NCBI RefSeq assembly: GCF_016597725.1
Contig: NZ_VCGY01000005.1
Coordinates: forward strand, 248,001 to 312,000
From: Marinobacter sp. 1-4A
GTDB taxonomy: Bacteria; Pseudomonadota; Gammaproteobacteria; Pseudomonadales; Oleiphilaceae
DNA: 64,000 bases
Direction: 5' to 3'
Shown here in pieces: positions 27,615 to 37,447 of this stretch (the stretch's first letter is position 1; each line of letters starts with the position of its first letter). The position numbers and the translations under genes were made by a program. The notes under the pieces were generated by a model that did no database searches, had not been told where the DNA came from, and saw nothing but the letters and a program-made list of their open reading frames with translations.

Positions 27615-29017
27615 CAGTCGAAGATCTTGCCGGGGTTGATGATGCCGTTGGGGTCGAATACTTGTTTGATCCCTCTCAGGTAAGCAATTTCCGCTTCGCT
27701 GCGGGTGTATTGCAAGTAGGGCTTTTTGGTCATGCCTACGCCGTGTTCAGCGGAGACACTGCCCTGGTATTTTTCGACGATTTCGAACACCCATTTGTTC
27801 ACCTGCTGGCACTTTTCGAAGAAGTCTTCTTTTGCCATGTCTTCAGGCTTGAGGATGTTGAGATGCAGGTTGCCGTCGCCGATGTGGCCGAACCAGATGA
27901 TTTCAAAATCCGGGTATTGTTCTGCTACCAGTTCGTCAATTTCCTGCAAGAATCCGGGAACTTTGGAAACCACAACGGAGATGTCGTTCTTGTAGGGCGT
28001 GCGGGGCGCGATGGATTCCGAGATGCGCTCGCGCAGTTGCCACAGGTTCTGGGCCTGAGTTTCACTTTGGCTGATAACGCCATCCAGCACCCAGCCGTTT
28101 TCCATGCACTGCTCGAACAGGCTCATGGCGTCTTCCATGACTTGATCCGAAGTAGCTTCAAACTCCAGCAGCGCGTAGTAAGGGGCTTCGGTTTCAAACG
28201 GCGCAGGTACTTGACCATGAGCCAGTACGTGCCCCATCGCCTGATGCGAGAAGAATTCGTAGGCGGTCAGATCGAGACCGCCCTGAAAGGTTTTGAGCAC
28301 GTCCATGGTGTTGCCAAGGTCATTGAGCCCAAGCACCAGCACGGTGAGGTTGTCTGGCTGACGCGAGAGTTTCATTGTGGCTTCGGTAATAAAGCCCAGC
28401 GTGCCCTCGGCGCCAATAAATAGATGGCGTAGGTCGTAACCTGTGTTGTTCTTTTCCAGATCTTTGTTCAGGTCAAGGATGTCGCCTTTGCCGGTAACCA
28501 CTTTTAGGCCAGCGACCCAGTCACGACTCATGCCGTAGCGGATTACTTTGATGCCGCCCGCGTTGGTGGAGATGTTTCCGCCCAGCTGGCTGGAGCCTGC
28601 AGACGCGAAATCTACCGGGTAGTAAAGGCCATTCTCTTCCGCAAAGTTCTGTAGCTGCTCAGTTACAACACCCGCCTGACAGCGCACGAGTCGGTCACTG
28701 GCGCTGAAGTCCAGAATCTGATTCATGTTGTCGAAGGCAATTACGACTTCTCCGTTGGCAGCAACAGCACCAGCGCTCAAGCCGGTACGGCCACCGGAGG
28801 GTACCAGTGCCACACGGTTTTCGTTGGCGAATCTCACCAGCGCCTGCACCTGCTCGGTGGTTTTCGGGAGCACGATGGCTACTGGGTTGGGGGCGTAAAT
28901 GCGCGTCCAATCTTTGCCGTAGCTTTCAAGATCCGCAGCGTCAGTCAGTACCTTTCCAGGTACATCGCCAGCGGCTACCAGCTCTTTTAGGGAAGCAATG
29001 ATCTGTTCAGAGTTCAT
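27614..29017 (-). CDS. D-2-hydroxyglutarate dehydrogenase (FAD-binding oxidase)
   Basis: 467 residues from the ATG at 29015-29017; the longer frame to 29155 has 46 extra residues unlike the family and would run into the serA control region. FAD-binding PCMH domain (NRVALVPSGGRTGLSAGAVA; SSQLGGNISTNAGGIKVIRYG) and C-terminal FAD-oxidase domain with WFGHIGDGNLHLNI and SAEHGVGMTKK. In pseudomonads this enzyme removes D-2-hydroxyglutarate made by SerA and its gene lies beside serA, exactly as here. It feeds electrons to ETF or quinone. Confidence 0.82.
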   Translation of the reverse strand: MNSEQIIASLKELVAAGDVPGKVLTDAADLESYGKDWTRIYAPNPVAIVLPKTTEQVQALVRFANENRVALVPSGGRTGLSAGAVAANGEVVIAFDNMNQILDFSASDRLVRCQAGVVTEQLQNFAEENGLYYPVDFASAGSSQLGGNISTNAGGIKVIRYGMSRDWVAGLKVVTGKGDILDLNKDLEKNNTGYDLRHLFIGAEGTLGFITEATMKLSRQPDNLTVLVLGLNDLGNTMDVLKTFQGGLDLTAYEFFSHQAMGHVLAHGQVPAPFETEAPYYALLEFEATSDQVMEDAMSLFEQCMENGWVLDGVISQSETQAQNLWQLRERISESIAPRTPYKNDISVVVSKVPGFLQEIDELVAEQYPDFEIIWFGHIGDGNLHLNILKPEDMAKEDFFEKCQQVNKWVFEIVEKYQGSVSAEHGVGMTKKPYLQYTRSEAEIAYLRGIKQVFDPNGIINPGKIFD

Positions 29018-29119
29018 GAATGCGTCAGTCTCGTCGGGGTTGGGCCGGCCATTCTGGAAAAATAGTTTTCGGTTCAGTTGATCCAGACGAACCGGCACGC
29101 TGTGAAAAGTTGCTTTTAT

Positions 29120-29168
29120 GGTATCATACCGCCCCTGTTCTGTGAGCCAGCCCATAGGATCACTGGCT
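29120..29168 (+). promoter_or_regulatory. Palindrome and stem-loop in the serA control region
   Basis: GGTATCATACC (29120-29130) is an 11-nt palindrome that contains a possible -10 TATCAT. AGCCAG and CTGGCT (29145-29168) form a 6-bp stem with a 12-nt loop in the presumed serA leader. The 192-nt gap must hold two divergent promoters; I could not identify convincing -35 boxes. Confidence 0.4.
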
Positions 29169-29209
29169 ACAGGTCATTTCATGCGACGAAAGGTTCGGAA
29201 GCAAAGCCC

Positions 29210-30439
29210 ATGTCAACGACGTCTCTCGAAAAGAGCAAAATCCGCATTCTACTGCTGGAAGGCGTGCATCAGTCCGCTCTGGATACTCTGAATGCCGCAG
29301 GCTACACAAACATTGAGTACCTCAGCCACTCGCTGGCCGAGGAAGACCTTATTGAGAAGATTGCCGATGCGCACTTTGTCGGTCTTCGATCCCGCACTCA
29401 GTTGACCGCGAAAGTATTCGAGGCCGCCAAGAAGCTGGTTGCCGTGGGCTGTTTCTGTATCGGTACCAATCAGGTGGATCTGCAGGCAGCGACCCGCAAA
29501 GGTATTGCCGTATTCAACGCACCGTTTTCCAACACCCGCAGTGTTGCTGAACTGGTTCTAGCTCAAGCTATCCTGCTGCTGCGCGGCGTGCCCGAGAAGA
29601 GCGCGAAAGCCCATCGTGGTGAATGGCAGAAGTCGGCCAAAGACAGCTACGAGATCCGCGGCAAGAAGCTCGGCATCATCGGTTACGGCAACATTGGTAC
29701 CCAATTCAGTGTTCTGGCCGAAGGTCTGGGCATGGATGTGTACTTCTACGACGTAGTGTCCAAGCTGCCTATCGGTAACGCCACTCAGGTTGGTAGCATG
29801 CAGGAACTGCTCAACATCTGTGATGTTGTAAGCCTGCATGTTCCGGAAACACCGGCTACCAAGTACATGTTCAAGGCTGAGCAACTGGCCCAGATGAAGC
29901 CTGGCGCCATTCTGATGAACGCCTCAAGAGGCACAGTTGTTGACATCGATGCCCTCGCCGACTCCCTGAGAAGCGGTAAGCTTCTGGGTGCTGCGATTGA
30001 CGTATTCCCGGTTGAACCCAAGTCTAACGATGAGGAGTTTGTCTCTCCGCTACGGGAATTCGACAACGTAATTCTGACCCCGCACGTTGGCGGCTCAACC
30101 ATTGAAGCTCAGGAAAATATCGGCCGTGAAGTGGCTGAGAAGCTGGCGATGTACAGTGATAATGGTACGTCGGTATCTTCCGTTAACTTCCCGGAAGTTG
30201 CCCTGCCTTCGCACCCGAACCAGCACCGCTTGCTGCACATTCATGAGAACGTGCCGGGCGTAATGTCTGAGATCAACCAAGTGTTCTCCGACAATGGCAT
30301 CAACGTTTGCGGTCAGTACCTGCAAACCAAGGAAGATATTGGTTACGTGGTGATAGACGTAGATAAAGCCTACGGTGAACTTGCGCTGGAGAAACTGCTT
30401 CAGGTCAAAGGCACCATTCGCGGCCGCGTCTTGTTTTAA
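29210..30439 (+). CDS. serA: D-3-phosphoglycerate dehydrogenase
   Basis: 409 residues from the ATG at 29210, matching the usual length of about 410; the longer frame from 29078 is not supported. Rossmann GYGNIGTQFSVLAEGLGMDV, catalytic Arg in NASRGTVVDIDAL, Glu and His in FPVEPKS and TPHVGGSTIEAQENIG, then a C-terminal ACT domain (NVPGVMSEINQVFSDNGINV) for serine feedback. First step of serine synthesis; it can also reduce 2-oxoglutarate to D-2-hydroxyglutarate, the substrate of the divergent neighbour. Confidence 0.95.
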   Translation: MSTTSLEKSKIRILLLEGVHQSALDTLNAAGYTNIEYLSHSLAEEDLIEKIADAHFVGLRSRTQLTAKVFEAAKKLVAVGCFCIGTNQVDLQAATRKGIAVFNAPFSNTRSVAELVLAQAILLLRGVPEKSAKAHRGEWQKSAKDSYEIRGKKLGIIGYGNIGTQFSVLAEGLGMDVYFYDVVSKLPIGNATQVGSMQELLNICDVVSLHVPETPATKYMFKAEQLAQMKPGAILMNASRGTVVDIDALADSLRSGKLLGAAIDVFPVEPKSNDEEFVSPLREFDNVILTPHVGGSTIEAQENIGREVAEKLAMYSDNGTSVSSVNFPEVALPSHPNQHRLLHIHENVPGVMSEINQVFSDNGINVCGQYLQTKEDIGYVVIDVDKAYGELALEKLLQVKGTIRGRVLF

Positions 30440-30454
30440 AAGATTCTCGGCCAC

Positions 30455-30488
30455 AAAAAAACCGGAGCATCCAGCTCCGGTTTTTTTA
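30455..30488. terminator. Bidirectional terminator between serA and the OmpA-family gene
   Basis: CCGGAGC-ATCCA-GCTCCGG flanked by A7 on one side and T7 on the other, so it can stop transcription from both convergent genes. Confidence 0.92.
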
Positions 30489-30524
30489 TGCTCAAGCAAC
30501 GCCCAAGCTCAGAATGTTTACCTG

Positions 30525-31181
30525 TTACTTCATGGGCACCAAAGTCAGCTCAACGCGGCGGTTCTGCTCGCGCCCTGCAGCGGTATCGTTAGACGCGATT
30601 GGATAACGCTCACCGTAACCAACAGCACGGGTACGCTTGGACTCAATGCCTTGGTTGAGCAGAAAGTCTCGCACAGAGCCCGCACGGCGCTCGCTGAGCA
30701 ACTGGTTGTAGTTATCAGCGCCGGAACTGTCTGTGTGCCCCTCAATCTGAATGATGGTTTTGTCAAACTCTTTCAGTACCAGAGCCACTGATTCAAGGGT
30801 GCTCGTGAAGCCGGAGCGGATAGCGGTCTGGTCCAACTCGAACGTGATATTGCCGGGCATTACCAGCTCAATTTTATCGCCGTTGCGAACAACCCGAACA
30901 CCCGTACCTTTAAGCTTATGCCTCAGCTCTGCTTCCTGCCGATCCATGTAGTAGCCAATACCACCACCCACTGCCGCACCGCTTGCCGCACCAATAAGCG
31001 CGCCTTTGCCGCGATCGCTTTTACTCGAGGTTGCCGCACCTACGGCAGCTCCACCAACAGCACCAATAATACTGCCCTTGGTCGCGTTCGATGTTTTCTC
31101 TTCGTCAGTATACGGGTCATAGGTCATACAGCCAGCAAGACCCATGGTCGTTACGGCTAATGCAAGCATCGTTTTCTTCAC
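30525..31181 (-). CDS. OmpA-family lipoprotein (YiaD-like) with glycine zipper
   Basis: 218 residues. Lipobox MGLAGC (Cys about 18). A glycine/alanine zipper region follows (SIIGAVGGAAVGAATSS, GAASGAAVGGGIGYYMD). The C-terminal 110 residues are an OmpA peptidoglycan-binding domain: IEGHTDSSGADNYN with the diaminopimelate-binding Asp, then LLSERRAGSVRDFL with the binding Arg. It links outer membrane to peptidoglycan. Confidence 0.9.
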   Translation of the reverse strand: MKKTMLALAVTTMGLAGCMTYDPYTDEEKTSNATKGSIIGAVGGAAVGAATSSKSDRGKGALIGAASGAAVGGGIGYYMDRQEAELRHKLKGTGVRVVRNGDKIELVMPGNITFELDQTAIRSGFTSTLESVALVLKEFDKTIIQIEGHTDSSGADNYNQLLSERRAGSVRDFLLNQGIESKRTRAVGYGERYPIASNDTAAGREQNRRVELTLVPMK

Positions 31182-31259
31182 ACAATTCTCCTGTGACGAT
31201 ATTTTTGCAGGCGCTATTCAGCTTGAAGCTTTCAACTACAGAGCCTTCTCATTGTGGCT

Positions 31260-32276
31260 TCAGGAGTTTTTAGAAGCGCCTACGGCTGAATGTTCAAAAG
31301 TATCAATAATCGTGTTGAACACGGTTGCCTGTAGATCCTTGGCTTCGTTCACCAGATGATGCCGTCCGTCGGCAATCCTCACTTCCTCTACCGCTGCGAA
31401 CTTGTTGCGGATTATTCTCAGATTGTGTTGCCAGTCTACCGTTTGGTCTTTTTCGCCCTGAACAACCGTCACCGGGAAGTCCACCGGCCGGGCAGATTCA
31501 ATGTGCGGTATCCAGATTCGTAACGCACTCACCCAATCCACATGCACGGCCCTTGCCTGCAAGGGATCATGCTCACGCAGGAAGCGCAAAAAACGGGTAT
31601 TGCCACTATTGGCGGCAAATACACGCTGCCATCGGGTCATAAACGGCTTCACCAAAGTGTGCAGAACTTTAGCACCAAGCCAACCCGCGGGGCGCACCAA
31701 GGGTGCCAGCAAAACCACCTTCCGGAACTCCGACGTTTCCATAGAGTGGTGGTTAGACAGAAGGTAGTCGATCAGTATGGCTCCTCCCGTACTTTGCCCC
31801 ACCGCATACCAAGGCCCCCGAATTTTATCGCGAACATGGGCCAGAACTTGCGACAAAACCCCCTGATACTCCAAAAAACTGCCAATGGCCGCCGGTGTGC
31901 CACTGGAAAGCCCATGGCCCGGCTGATCATACGCCAGCACATCAAAACCGGCAGCGAGACAGCGATCAATCAACTGGCTATATAGGCCAACATGGTCAAA
32001 ATAGCCGTGCATAATAAACACTGTGCCTTTTTCGGCTCGCGGTTCGGGCAGCCGGAAGTAATGCACCATAACCTCATGTTCGCCCGCCGTTACATAGCCC
32101 TGATGGTAGGCAACCTCAGGGTGTTCCACCCATAGGTCAAGGCCGTAGAAACGGCAATACGCCACCATCTCGTCGCTGAGTTTTTCCCGCCCATCTGGAT
32201 CAAAAGGCTCAAGCCTTTCAAGCAAGGAGCCACGGTCCCAGTCGGGTATTTCTATGGTATCTGTTTTCCAGTACAC
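31260..32276 (-). CDS. Alpha/beta hydrolase (monoacylglycerol-lipase-like)
   Basis: 338 residues from a GTG at 32274-32276; no clear ribosome site is seen, and the first ATG is about 40 residues in, which would remove conserved sequence. Oxyanion region FIMHGYFDHVGLY, nucleophile elbow VGQSTGGA, late Asp in GEKDQTVDW and His in DGRHHLVNEAKD complete a catalytic triad. Serine aminopeptidase S33 / lysophospholipase type. Substrate unknown. Confidence 0.8.
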   Translation of the reverse strand: MYWKTDTIEIPDWDRGSLLERLEPFDPDGREKLSDEMVAYCRFYGLDLWVEHPEVAYHQGYVTAGEHEVMVHYFRLPEPRAEKGTVFIMHGYFDHVGLYSQLIDRCLAAGFDVLAYDQPGHGLSSGTPAAIGSFLEYQGVLSQVLAHVRDKIRGPWYAVGQSTGGAILIDYLLSNHHSMETSEFRKVVLLAPLVRPAGWLGAKVLHTLVKPFMTRWQRVFAANSGNTRFLRFLREHDPLQARAVHVDWVSALRIWIPHIESARPVDFPVTVVQGEKDQTVDWQHNLRIIRNKFAAVEEVRIADGRHHLVNEAKDLQATVFNTIIDTFEHSAVGASKNS

Positions 32277-32355
32277 GTAGAGTTAAACGCCTGTCATGAA
32301 TAGATAATACGAATTTCGATGCACAATCCTAACCCATAGCGGGGGCATAACACAG

Positions 32356-33249
32356 ATGTTGCAACATCTTCTTGAAACTGCGCTGCGCCAAACCATGACT
32401 CGTTTGGTTAGGCCAGCCCTTCACCCGGCAATACCCGTTTCCGTTCAACGCCGATTGATAAGCCAAGCCTATCGGAGCTCCATACCGCCTCGTGGCTGCC
32501 GCTTTCAAACGGGCTCCTTGGCTGGTCGGCCGGTTATTAGAAGCTCTTTCGGCCCTACCACACAAGGCGCCGTGCTCTATCTGCACGGCGGCGGTTATAT
32601 CATCGGCTCTGCAGCCACCCATAGAGGGCTCACCGGCCATTTGGCGAAAGCCAGCGGCTGCATGGTGGTCACCCCAGACTACCGCCTTGCACCCGAGCAC
32701 CCATTTCCGGCTGCACTGGACGACGCCGAGGCTGCTTGGTTTGCGTTGATTGACGAAGGCTTTGCGCCCGAGCAAATCGCCATTGCTGGCGACTCTGCAG
32801 GCGGCGGATTGTCCATTGCCCTAGCCATGCGCTTGCGTGATCGCAATCAGCCACTGCCCTCTTCCGTTACGGTTTTTTCACCCTGGGCGGATTTGACTCA
32901 AAAAGAACTGTATTCGCCTGAATGCGAGCCCGTTCTGCAAGCACGCTGGACAGCGAAAGCTGCAAAGCTCTATGCCGCTCAGGAGCCTCTCAACCACCCA
33001 CTCATTTCGCCAATTTTCGGAAACTTTGAAGGCTTGCCGCCACTTTTGGTGCAGGTCGGGAGTCAGGAAATCCTGCTTAACGATGCAGAACGTCTTGCGA
33101 ATGCGGCAAGACAGGCTGGGGTAAGCACTCAGCTGGAGGTGTTCAACAGTCTTTGGCACGTGTTTCAGGTACACAGCGGCCAGCTAGACAGAGCCACAGC
33201 CGCCGTACAAACGGCGGGCAAGCACATCAGAGCCCATCTGGCAGGTTGA
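32356..33249 (+). CDS. Alpha/beta hydrolase of the hormone-sensitive-lipase type
   Basis: 297 residues. [15 protein letters not shown] oxyanion motif (about 78-92), [14 protein letters not shown] nucleophile elbow, late Asp near [10 protein letters not shown] and His in LWHVFQ. Such bacterial HSL esterases cut short- to medium-chain esters. Its last 23 nt overlap the 3' end of the convergent GIY-YIG gene. Confidence 0.85.
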   Translation: MLQHLLETALRQTMTRLVRPALHPAIPVSVQRRLISQAYRSSIPPRGCRFQTGSLAGRPVIRSSFGPTTQGAVLYLHGGGYIIGSAATHRGLTGHLAKASGCMVVTPDYRLAPEHPFPAALDDAEAAWFALIDEGFAPEQIAIAGDSAGGGLSIALAMRLRDRNQPLPSSVTVFSPWADLTQKELYSPECEPVLQARWTAKAAKLYAAQEPLNHPLISPIFGNFEGLPPLLVQVGSQEILLNDAERLANAARQAGVSTQLEVFNSLWHVFQVHSGQLDRATAAVQTAGKHIRAHLAG

Positions 33250-33505
33250 GCTTACCCAACACCAACGCCTCTTTGCGCTGTCTCGGCCATTGTTTGATAT
33301 GCCACTCCAGCTTTGAAGCCCGGCTGCGATCCCCCGCTGGCAAGCTAAGCACTAACTCCAGCGGGCCTTTGCCCCTCAAGCTCCGCGCTCCTTTGGGAGC
33401 GCCAGCTTGATGCTCGGCAAAGCGACGGGGCACGTCGGTAGTAATGCCCGTATATAGCGCACCACGGGCGGTGCGAACCATGTATACAAACCATTCACTG
33501 GCCAT
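33227..33505 (-). CDS. GIY-YIG nuclease-superfamily small protein
   Basis: 92 residues from the ATG at 33503-33505 ([12 protein letters not shown]); a GTG six codons earlier is less likely. The motif pair is FVYMV and LYTGIT, followed by [15 protein letters not shown], typical of the UPF0213/YhbQ-like stand-alone GIY-YIG domain. Overlaps the end of the EamA gene by 11 nt and the convergent esterase gene by 23 nt. Nuclease activity is not proven for this subgroup. Confidence 0.82.
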   Translation of the reverse strand: MASEWFVYMVRTARGALYTGITTDVPRRFAEHQAGAPKGARSLRGKGPLELVLSLPAGDRSRASKLEWHIKQWPRQRKEALVLGKLNLPDGL

Positions 33506-34403
33506 CTGCCAGGCCCTGTTCACGCGCTTTCGTTTTCTTCTGCTGCAGCCACAGACCAGCCATAATCAACACCAGACCTATATAGGTGGAGGGTAAAATC
33601 TGCTCACCCAAAATAAAATAGATAAACACCAAAGACAGGAACGGAGAAACAAAAATCAGGTTGCTTACTCGGGATGTGTTTTCAGCTTTTTTCATGGCGT
33701 AAGACCAAAGCACAAAGGCAATACCCATCTCGAAGATGCCTACATAAAGAGCGGCTACCAGCGACCCGGTTACGGGCAAATTCAAGCCTTCAGTCCACCA
33801 GCAGATCAAAGCAATTACCGGTAGGCCGAACAAAAAGTTCAGAAATAGCCCCACCACAGGGTCACGGGTATCACGGGTGGCAATAATCCAATACGAAGCC
33901 CACACAAGCGTGCTGCCTATGGCTAGAGCAACCCCCAAAGGATCGGAAAAACTCAGGGTGGTCACAGCACCCCGCGTGGCAATCACCACAACGCCTGCAT
34001 AGCATACCAGCCCAGCCAGAATATCGAGCCTGCGTAAGCGGTGCCCCAAAAAAGGCACCGATAGGTAAGCTAACACCAGCGCCCAAGTGTAGTTCAACGG
34101 CTGAGCCTCTTGCGCCGGTAAGCGGTCAAAGGCACCAAAAAGAAAGAAATAATACAGGCAAGGATTTATTAATCCCATGCCAAACGATTGTATGTATTGC
34201 CTTTTCTTCAGCGAGAACACTAAATGCCAACGTTTTTGCAGCATCAGAATAACCGCCATAACCAGCACAGACGCGGTACATGCAACCAACAGCATTTGCA
34301 CCGGAGCCAAATCCGCCAACGCCAGCTTGAAGGCGGTGGCAACCGTAGACCAGAGCAAAACCGTACCCAGCCCGTAAAGCATGGCTGTTTTCTGATCTTT
34401 CAT
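33495..34403 (-). CDS. DMT-superfamily (EamA) transporter
   Basis: 302 residues with ten membrane helices in two EamA repeats (about 8-140 and 150-290). [20 protein letters not shown] and the [10 protein letters not shown] / [30 protein letters not shown] stretches are family-typical. Probably exports a metabolite. The ATG shares its first base with the TAA of the response-regulator gene (TAATG), so its expression is tied to the two-component system. Confidence 0.85.
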   Translation of the reverse strand: MKDQKTAMLYGLGTVLLWSTVATAFKLALADLAPVQMLLVACTASVLVMAVILMLQKRWHLVFSLKKRQYIQSFGMGLINPCLYYFFLFGAFDRLPAQEAQPLNYTWALVLAYLSVPFLGHRLRRLDILAGLVCYAGVVVIATRGAVTTLSFSDPLGVALAIGSTLVWASYWIIATRDTRDPVVGLFLNFLFGLPVIALICWWTEGLNLPVTGSLVAALYVGIFEMGIAFVLWSYAMKKAENTSRVSNLIFVSPFLSLVFIYFILGEQILPSTYIGLVLIMAGLWLQQKKTKAREQGLADGQ

Positions 34404-35845
34404 TACACCTCTCCCCGGGGCTCTTTCGTATTAGCAGTTATCGAGGAAGTGTCCTCATTGATTGTTTCGCCTCCATACTCTCCTGCCGCTAACCAGCGGT
34501 ACAAGGTGCGGCGATTAATACCTAAAATTTGGGCGGCACGGCGTTTGTTGCCATTCACCGCCTGCATCACTTCGCGCACGTAATCTTGCTGCAACTTTTC
34601 CAGTGTCGGCCACTGAGCAATGGTATCGGGTGAGTGCGCGGTTTTCGGGGTAGTTGCGCCACCTTGGCGCTTACGAATCCGTTCCGGAAGGTGGTCAGGT
34701 TGTATGGTATCGCCGTCACAAAACGTCACCGCGCGCTCAATGGCGCTGGACAGTTCACGCACGTTTCCCGGGAACGGATAATCCATCAGGGTGCGGGAGC
34801 TCACCTCGCTGAGCTTCAGGAATCCGCGTTGATGCCGCCGCGCAGCCTCCCGTAAAAAGTGCATGGCGAGCAGATCAACGTCATCGCCCCGCTCGCGCAG
34901 TGCCGGGATACGCAAGCTCAGGGTTTCCAGCCGATAGTAGAGATCTTCTCGAAAGCTTCCCTCGCGCACAGCTTTAAGCAGGTCTACGTGGGTGGCTGCC
35001 AGAATGCGAACATCTACCGGTTCTTCCTGATCCGAACCCACGGGTTTAACCATGCCTTCCTGCAGCACCCGCAGAAGCTTTGCTTGCAGGGCCAGAGGCA
35101 TTTCGCCAATTTCATCCAACAACAAGGTACCACCGTGAGCCTCTGCAAACAGACCTTTCCGAGCTTGGCGCGCTCCGGTAAAAGCGCCGGCTTCGTGACC
35201 AAAGAACTCACTTTCCATGAGCTCTCCTGGTATACCTGCACAGTTGACCGCCACAAACGAGCCACAGCTTCGCTCACTGGCCCGGTGAATGGCTCTGGCC
35301 ACCAGTTCTTTACCCGTGCCACTTTCGCCACAGATCAACACGGCAGCTTCACTGCGGGCGATCTGCCGGATCTCGGATCTAAGCTTTACCATGCTTGCAT
35401 GCTCACCAATCAGCCCAAGCGTCTCCTCGGTGCCAGTGTGCGCAAGAAACTGCTGCAGTTGCCGGGTAAGGTCGGCCTGAGTTAACAATCTGCGTATTTT
35501 TAGACGCAAGTGGTCGGTAGACAAAGGCTTGGTGAGAAAATCATCTGCCCCCGCTTTCAAAGCCTCCACAGCCTGATCAACGGTTCCGAATGCGGTAATG
35601 ATGATAAAAGGAAGACTGTGACCTTCAGCTTGAGCTGTCTTGAGAAGCTCCAACCCATCGCCATCGGGCAAGCGAAGATCTGACACAACCAAGTCAGGCG
35701 TCTCTGCATTCAACAGTCTACACGCCTCTTGCACTGCTCCGGCACGGCTTACACTGTAACCGTCCAGCTCAAGCTCTTCGCTCAACAGCAGGCCGAGGCT
35801 CGCATCATCTTCCAGTAGCAGGATTTTGGCCTTACAGTCACTCAT
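34403..35845 (-). CDS. Sigma-54-dependent response regulator (NtrC family)
   Basis: 480 residues. Receiver domain 1-120 with phospho-acceptor Asp56 (VVSDLRLP) and Lys in FLTKP; AAA+ domain with Walker A GESGTGKE (173-180), the sigma-54 contact loop GAFTGA (220-225), Walker B TLLLDEIGEM; C-terminal Fis-type helix-turn-helix AAQILGINRRTLYRWL. It therefore activates sigma-54 promoters. Overlaps the histidine kinase gene by 4 nt. Likely targets: the divergent DUF4168 promoter and its own operon. Confidence 0.92.
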   Translation of the reverse strand: MSDCKAKILLLEDDASLGLLLSEELELDGYSVSRAGAVQEACRLLNAETPDLVVSDLRLPDGDGLELLKTAQAEGHSLPFIIITAFGTVDQAVEALKAGADDFLTKPLSTDHLRLKIRRLLTQADLTRQLQQFLAHTGTEETLGLIGEHASMVKLRSEIRQIARSEAAVLICGESGTGKELVARAIHRASERSCGSFVAVNCAGIPGELMESEFFGHEAGAFTGARQARKGLFAEAHGGTLLLDEIGEMPLALQAKLLRVLQEGMVKPVGSDQEEPVDVRILAATHVDLLKAVREGSFREDLYYRLETLSLRIPALRERGDDVDLLAMHFLREAARRHQRGFLKLSEVSSRTLMDYPFPGNVRELSSAIERAVTFCDGDTIQPDHLPERIRKRQGGATTPKTAHSPDTIAQWPTLEKLQQDYVREVMQAVNGNKRRAAQILGINRRTLYRWLAAGEYGGETINEDTSSITANTKEPRGEV

Positions 35846-37314
35846 GTTAACGCCTCCTCAGGCCAGAACAGGCTCATTCTGCACCCTCCTGATTCACTGT
35901 TGCCGATTTCAATCCGGCCACCATGTTCTTTAAGAACGCTGCTTACCACAGCCAGCCCCAGTCCTGTTCCTTCTCCGGCTGGCCGGGTACTGTAGAAGGG
36001 CTCAAATACGGCGCTGCGCTTATCTTCGGCTATGCCGGGCCCATCGTCCTCAACCCGAACTTCCCATTCATCGTTATGTCGATGCAGCGATAACAGAACC
36101 TCGAAGTTGGCAGCCTGACACGCATTACGCACCACATTAAGACACGCCAACTCCAGCCTCACGGGCTCTGCTTTCACTTTGGCCTCTGTATCAAGTCCTT
36201 CGCTTCGCAAACGTTTGCCTTTGCACTTCTCATCTTCACCCGCACGATCCAGCACACCTTTGAGAACCGCATTAAGGCTTATTGGCCGTCTTGAATCCGG
36301 CACATGGCGAAAACAGTCTAAAAGTTGTTGGATAATGGTGGTCATGCGCCCCACTTGATAGCTGATATCATCCAGTTGTCGACGTTGTTCCTCCGTAAGC
36401 TCGTGGCGGGCGAGGATGTTCGCGCGCCCCTGAATAACGTTCAAAGGCGCGCCAAGTTCGTGGGCCACACCGCCAGCCACACGCCCTATCATGGCAATCT
36501 TCTCCTGATACTCCAGACGCTGTGCAAGCTGCCGTTCCTTTGCCACTCGCTGCTGTATTTCTTCTTCCGCTCTCGCCATGCGCTCACCCATCTCCCGAAC
36601 ACCACCGTAAATCTGCTGCAATTCACGGGGGCCAGAGGGTTCTGCATCAAACCGCCAGTGGCCAGGGGACAGCTCACCCATGATGCTCAATAGCCGACTG
36701 ACATGGCGACCTACTGTGCCGTAATGCCCTAATACGACCACTAGGATGATCGTTATCGCAAGCGCCGACCAGATGGATACAGCCCAAAGGCGACTGGACG
36801 CCAGCAGCTCATGAAAGTCACTGCGCTTACGGGTGATTTGCAGCAACCCCTGAATCCGGCCATCGTCGGCCACCAACGGGGTAAAGTGCGAGAACACCGA
36901 CTGCCCATCTACCCAGCGAAACGCTCCCCCAAGCTCGCCACTGCTAATCGCCTGTTCGGCACTGGCGCTGTTGCCCACATCGGTGTCAGCCAGCCCGAGG
37001 CTGGCGATTCGAGCACCCTCTTTGTCGAATACTGAGGCGCCGGAAACGCGACCAATGCGAAAGATCGATTTTAGGGAATCCCCCATCACCAACTCGTCTT
37101 TTTCTTGCATAGCTCTGGAAAGCGGGCCGCTGGCTGCGCGGGCGACCAGCTCCAGATCTTCCTGCAAGCGATCATTCAGGGCTTTTTCTACAGCTCCGAA
37201 GCCGAGGTATATGGCAAGCCCGCTGATCACCAACAAGGGCACAACAATGCTCAACACCAGCGTTAACTGTATCGACCCAAAAACGTGACCGGCACGTCTG
37301 AAAGAAGGTTTCAT
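35842..37314 (-). CDS. Membrane sensor histidine kinase
   Basis: 490 residues from the ATG at 37312-37314, with GGGAG 6 nt upstream; the frame back to 37362 is not needed. Two membrane helices (about 15-40 and 173-195) flank a periplasmic sensor of about 130 residues. HAMP-like linker and coiled coil follow, then H-box GGVAHELGAPLNVI with phospho-His285, N-box NACQAAN, and ATPase boxes DDGPGIAED and GTGLGLAVV. Cognate to the overlapping NtrC-type regulator. Signal unknown. Confidence 0.9.
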   Translation of the reverse strand: MKPSFRRAGHVFGSIQLTLVLSIVVPLLVISGLAIYLGFGAVEKALNDRLQEDLELVARAASGPLSRAMQEKDELVMGDSLKSIFRIGRVSGASVFDKEGARIASLGLADTDVGNSASAEQAISSGELGGAFRWVDGQSVFSHFTPLVADDGRIQGLLQITRKRSDFHELLASSRLWAVSIWSALAITIILVVVLGHYGTVGRHVSRLLSIMGELSPGHWRFDAEPSGPRELQQIYGGVREMGERMARAEEEIQQRVAKERQLAQRLEYQEKIAMIGRVAGGVAHELGAPLNVIQGRANILARHELTEEQRRQLDDISYQVGRMTTIIQQLLDCFRHVPDSRRPISLNAVLKGVLDRAGEDEKCKGKRLRSEGLDTEAKVKAEPVRLELACLNVVRNACQAANFEVLLSLHRHNDEWEVRVEDDGPGIAEDKRSAVFEPFYSTRPAGEGTGLGLAVVSSVLKEHGGRIEIGNSESGGCRMSLFWPEEALT

Positions 37315-37334
37315 TTGGACTCCCGAACCATAAT

Positions 37335-37371
37335 TGCCACACACTTCTGCCACATGTGGCATTTCGCCACA
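37335..37371. promoter_or_regulatory. Candidate enhancer site of the two-component regulator
   Basis: A perfect 14-bp palindrome TGCCACATGTGGCA (37348-37361) is flanked by further half-sites TTGCCACA (37335-37342) and CGCCACA (37365-37371). It lies 20-57 bp before the kinase gene and about 90-110 bp before the candidate sigma-54 promoter, the usual place of an NtrC-type enhancer. Confidence 0.6.
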
Positions 37372-37447
37372 ACCTTCATTACTTGAGATTAATCACCATA
37401 AACACTTAACTTGTTGTTTTGAAACGCATTTATTAAACCTCTAAAAC

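Noticed and set aside
29145..29210. Cyclic-di-GMP type riboswitch before serA (GAAA and GCAAAGCC-like strings)
   Set aside because: The strings are present, but the paired stems and the conserved order of the class I aptamer are not.
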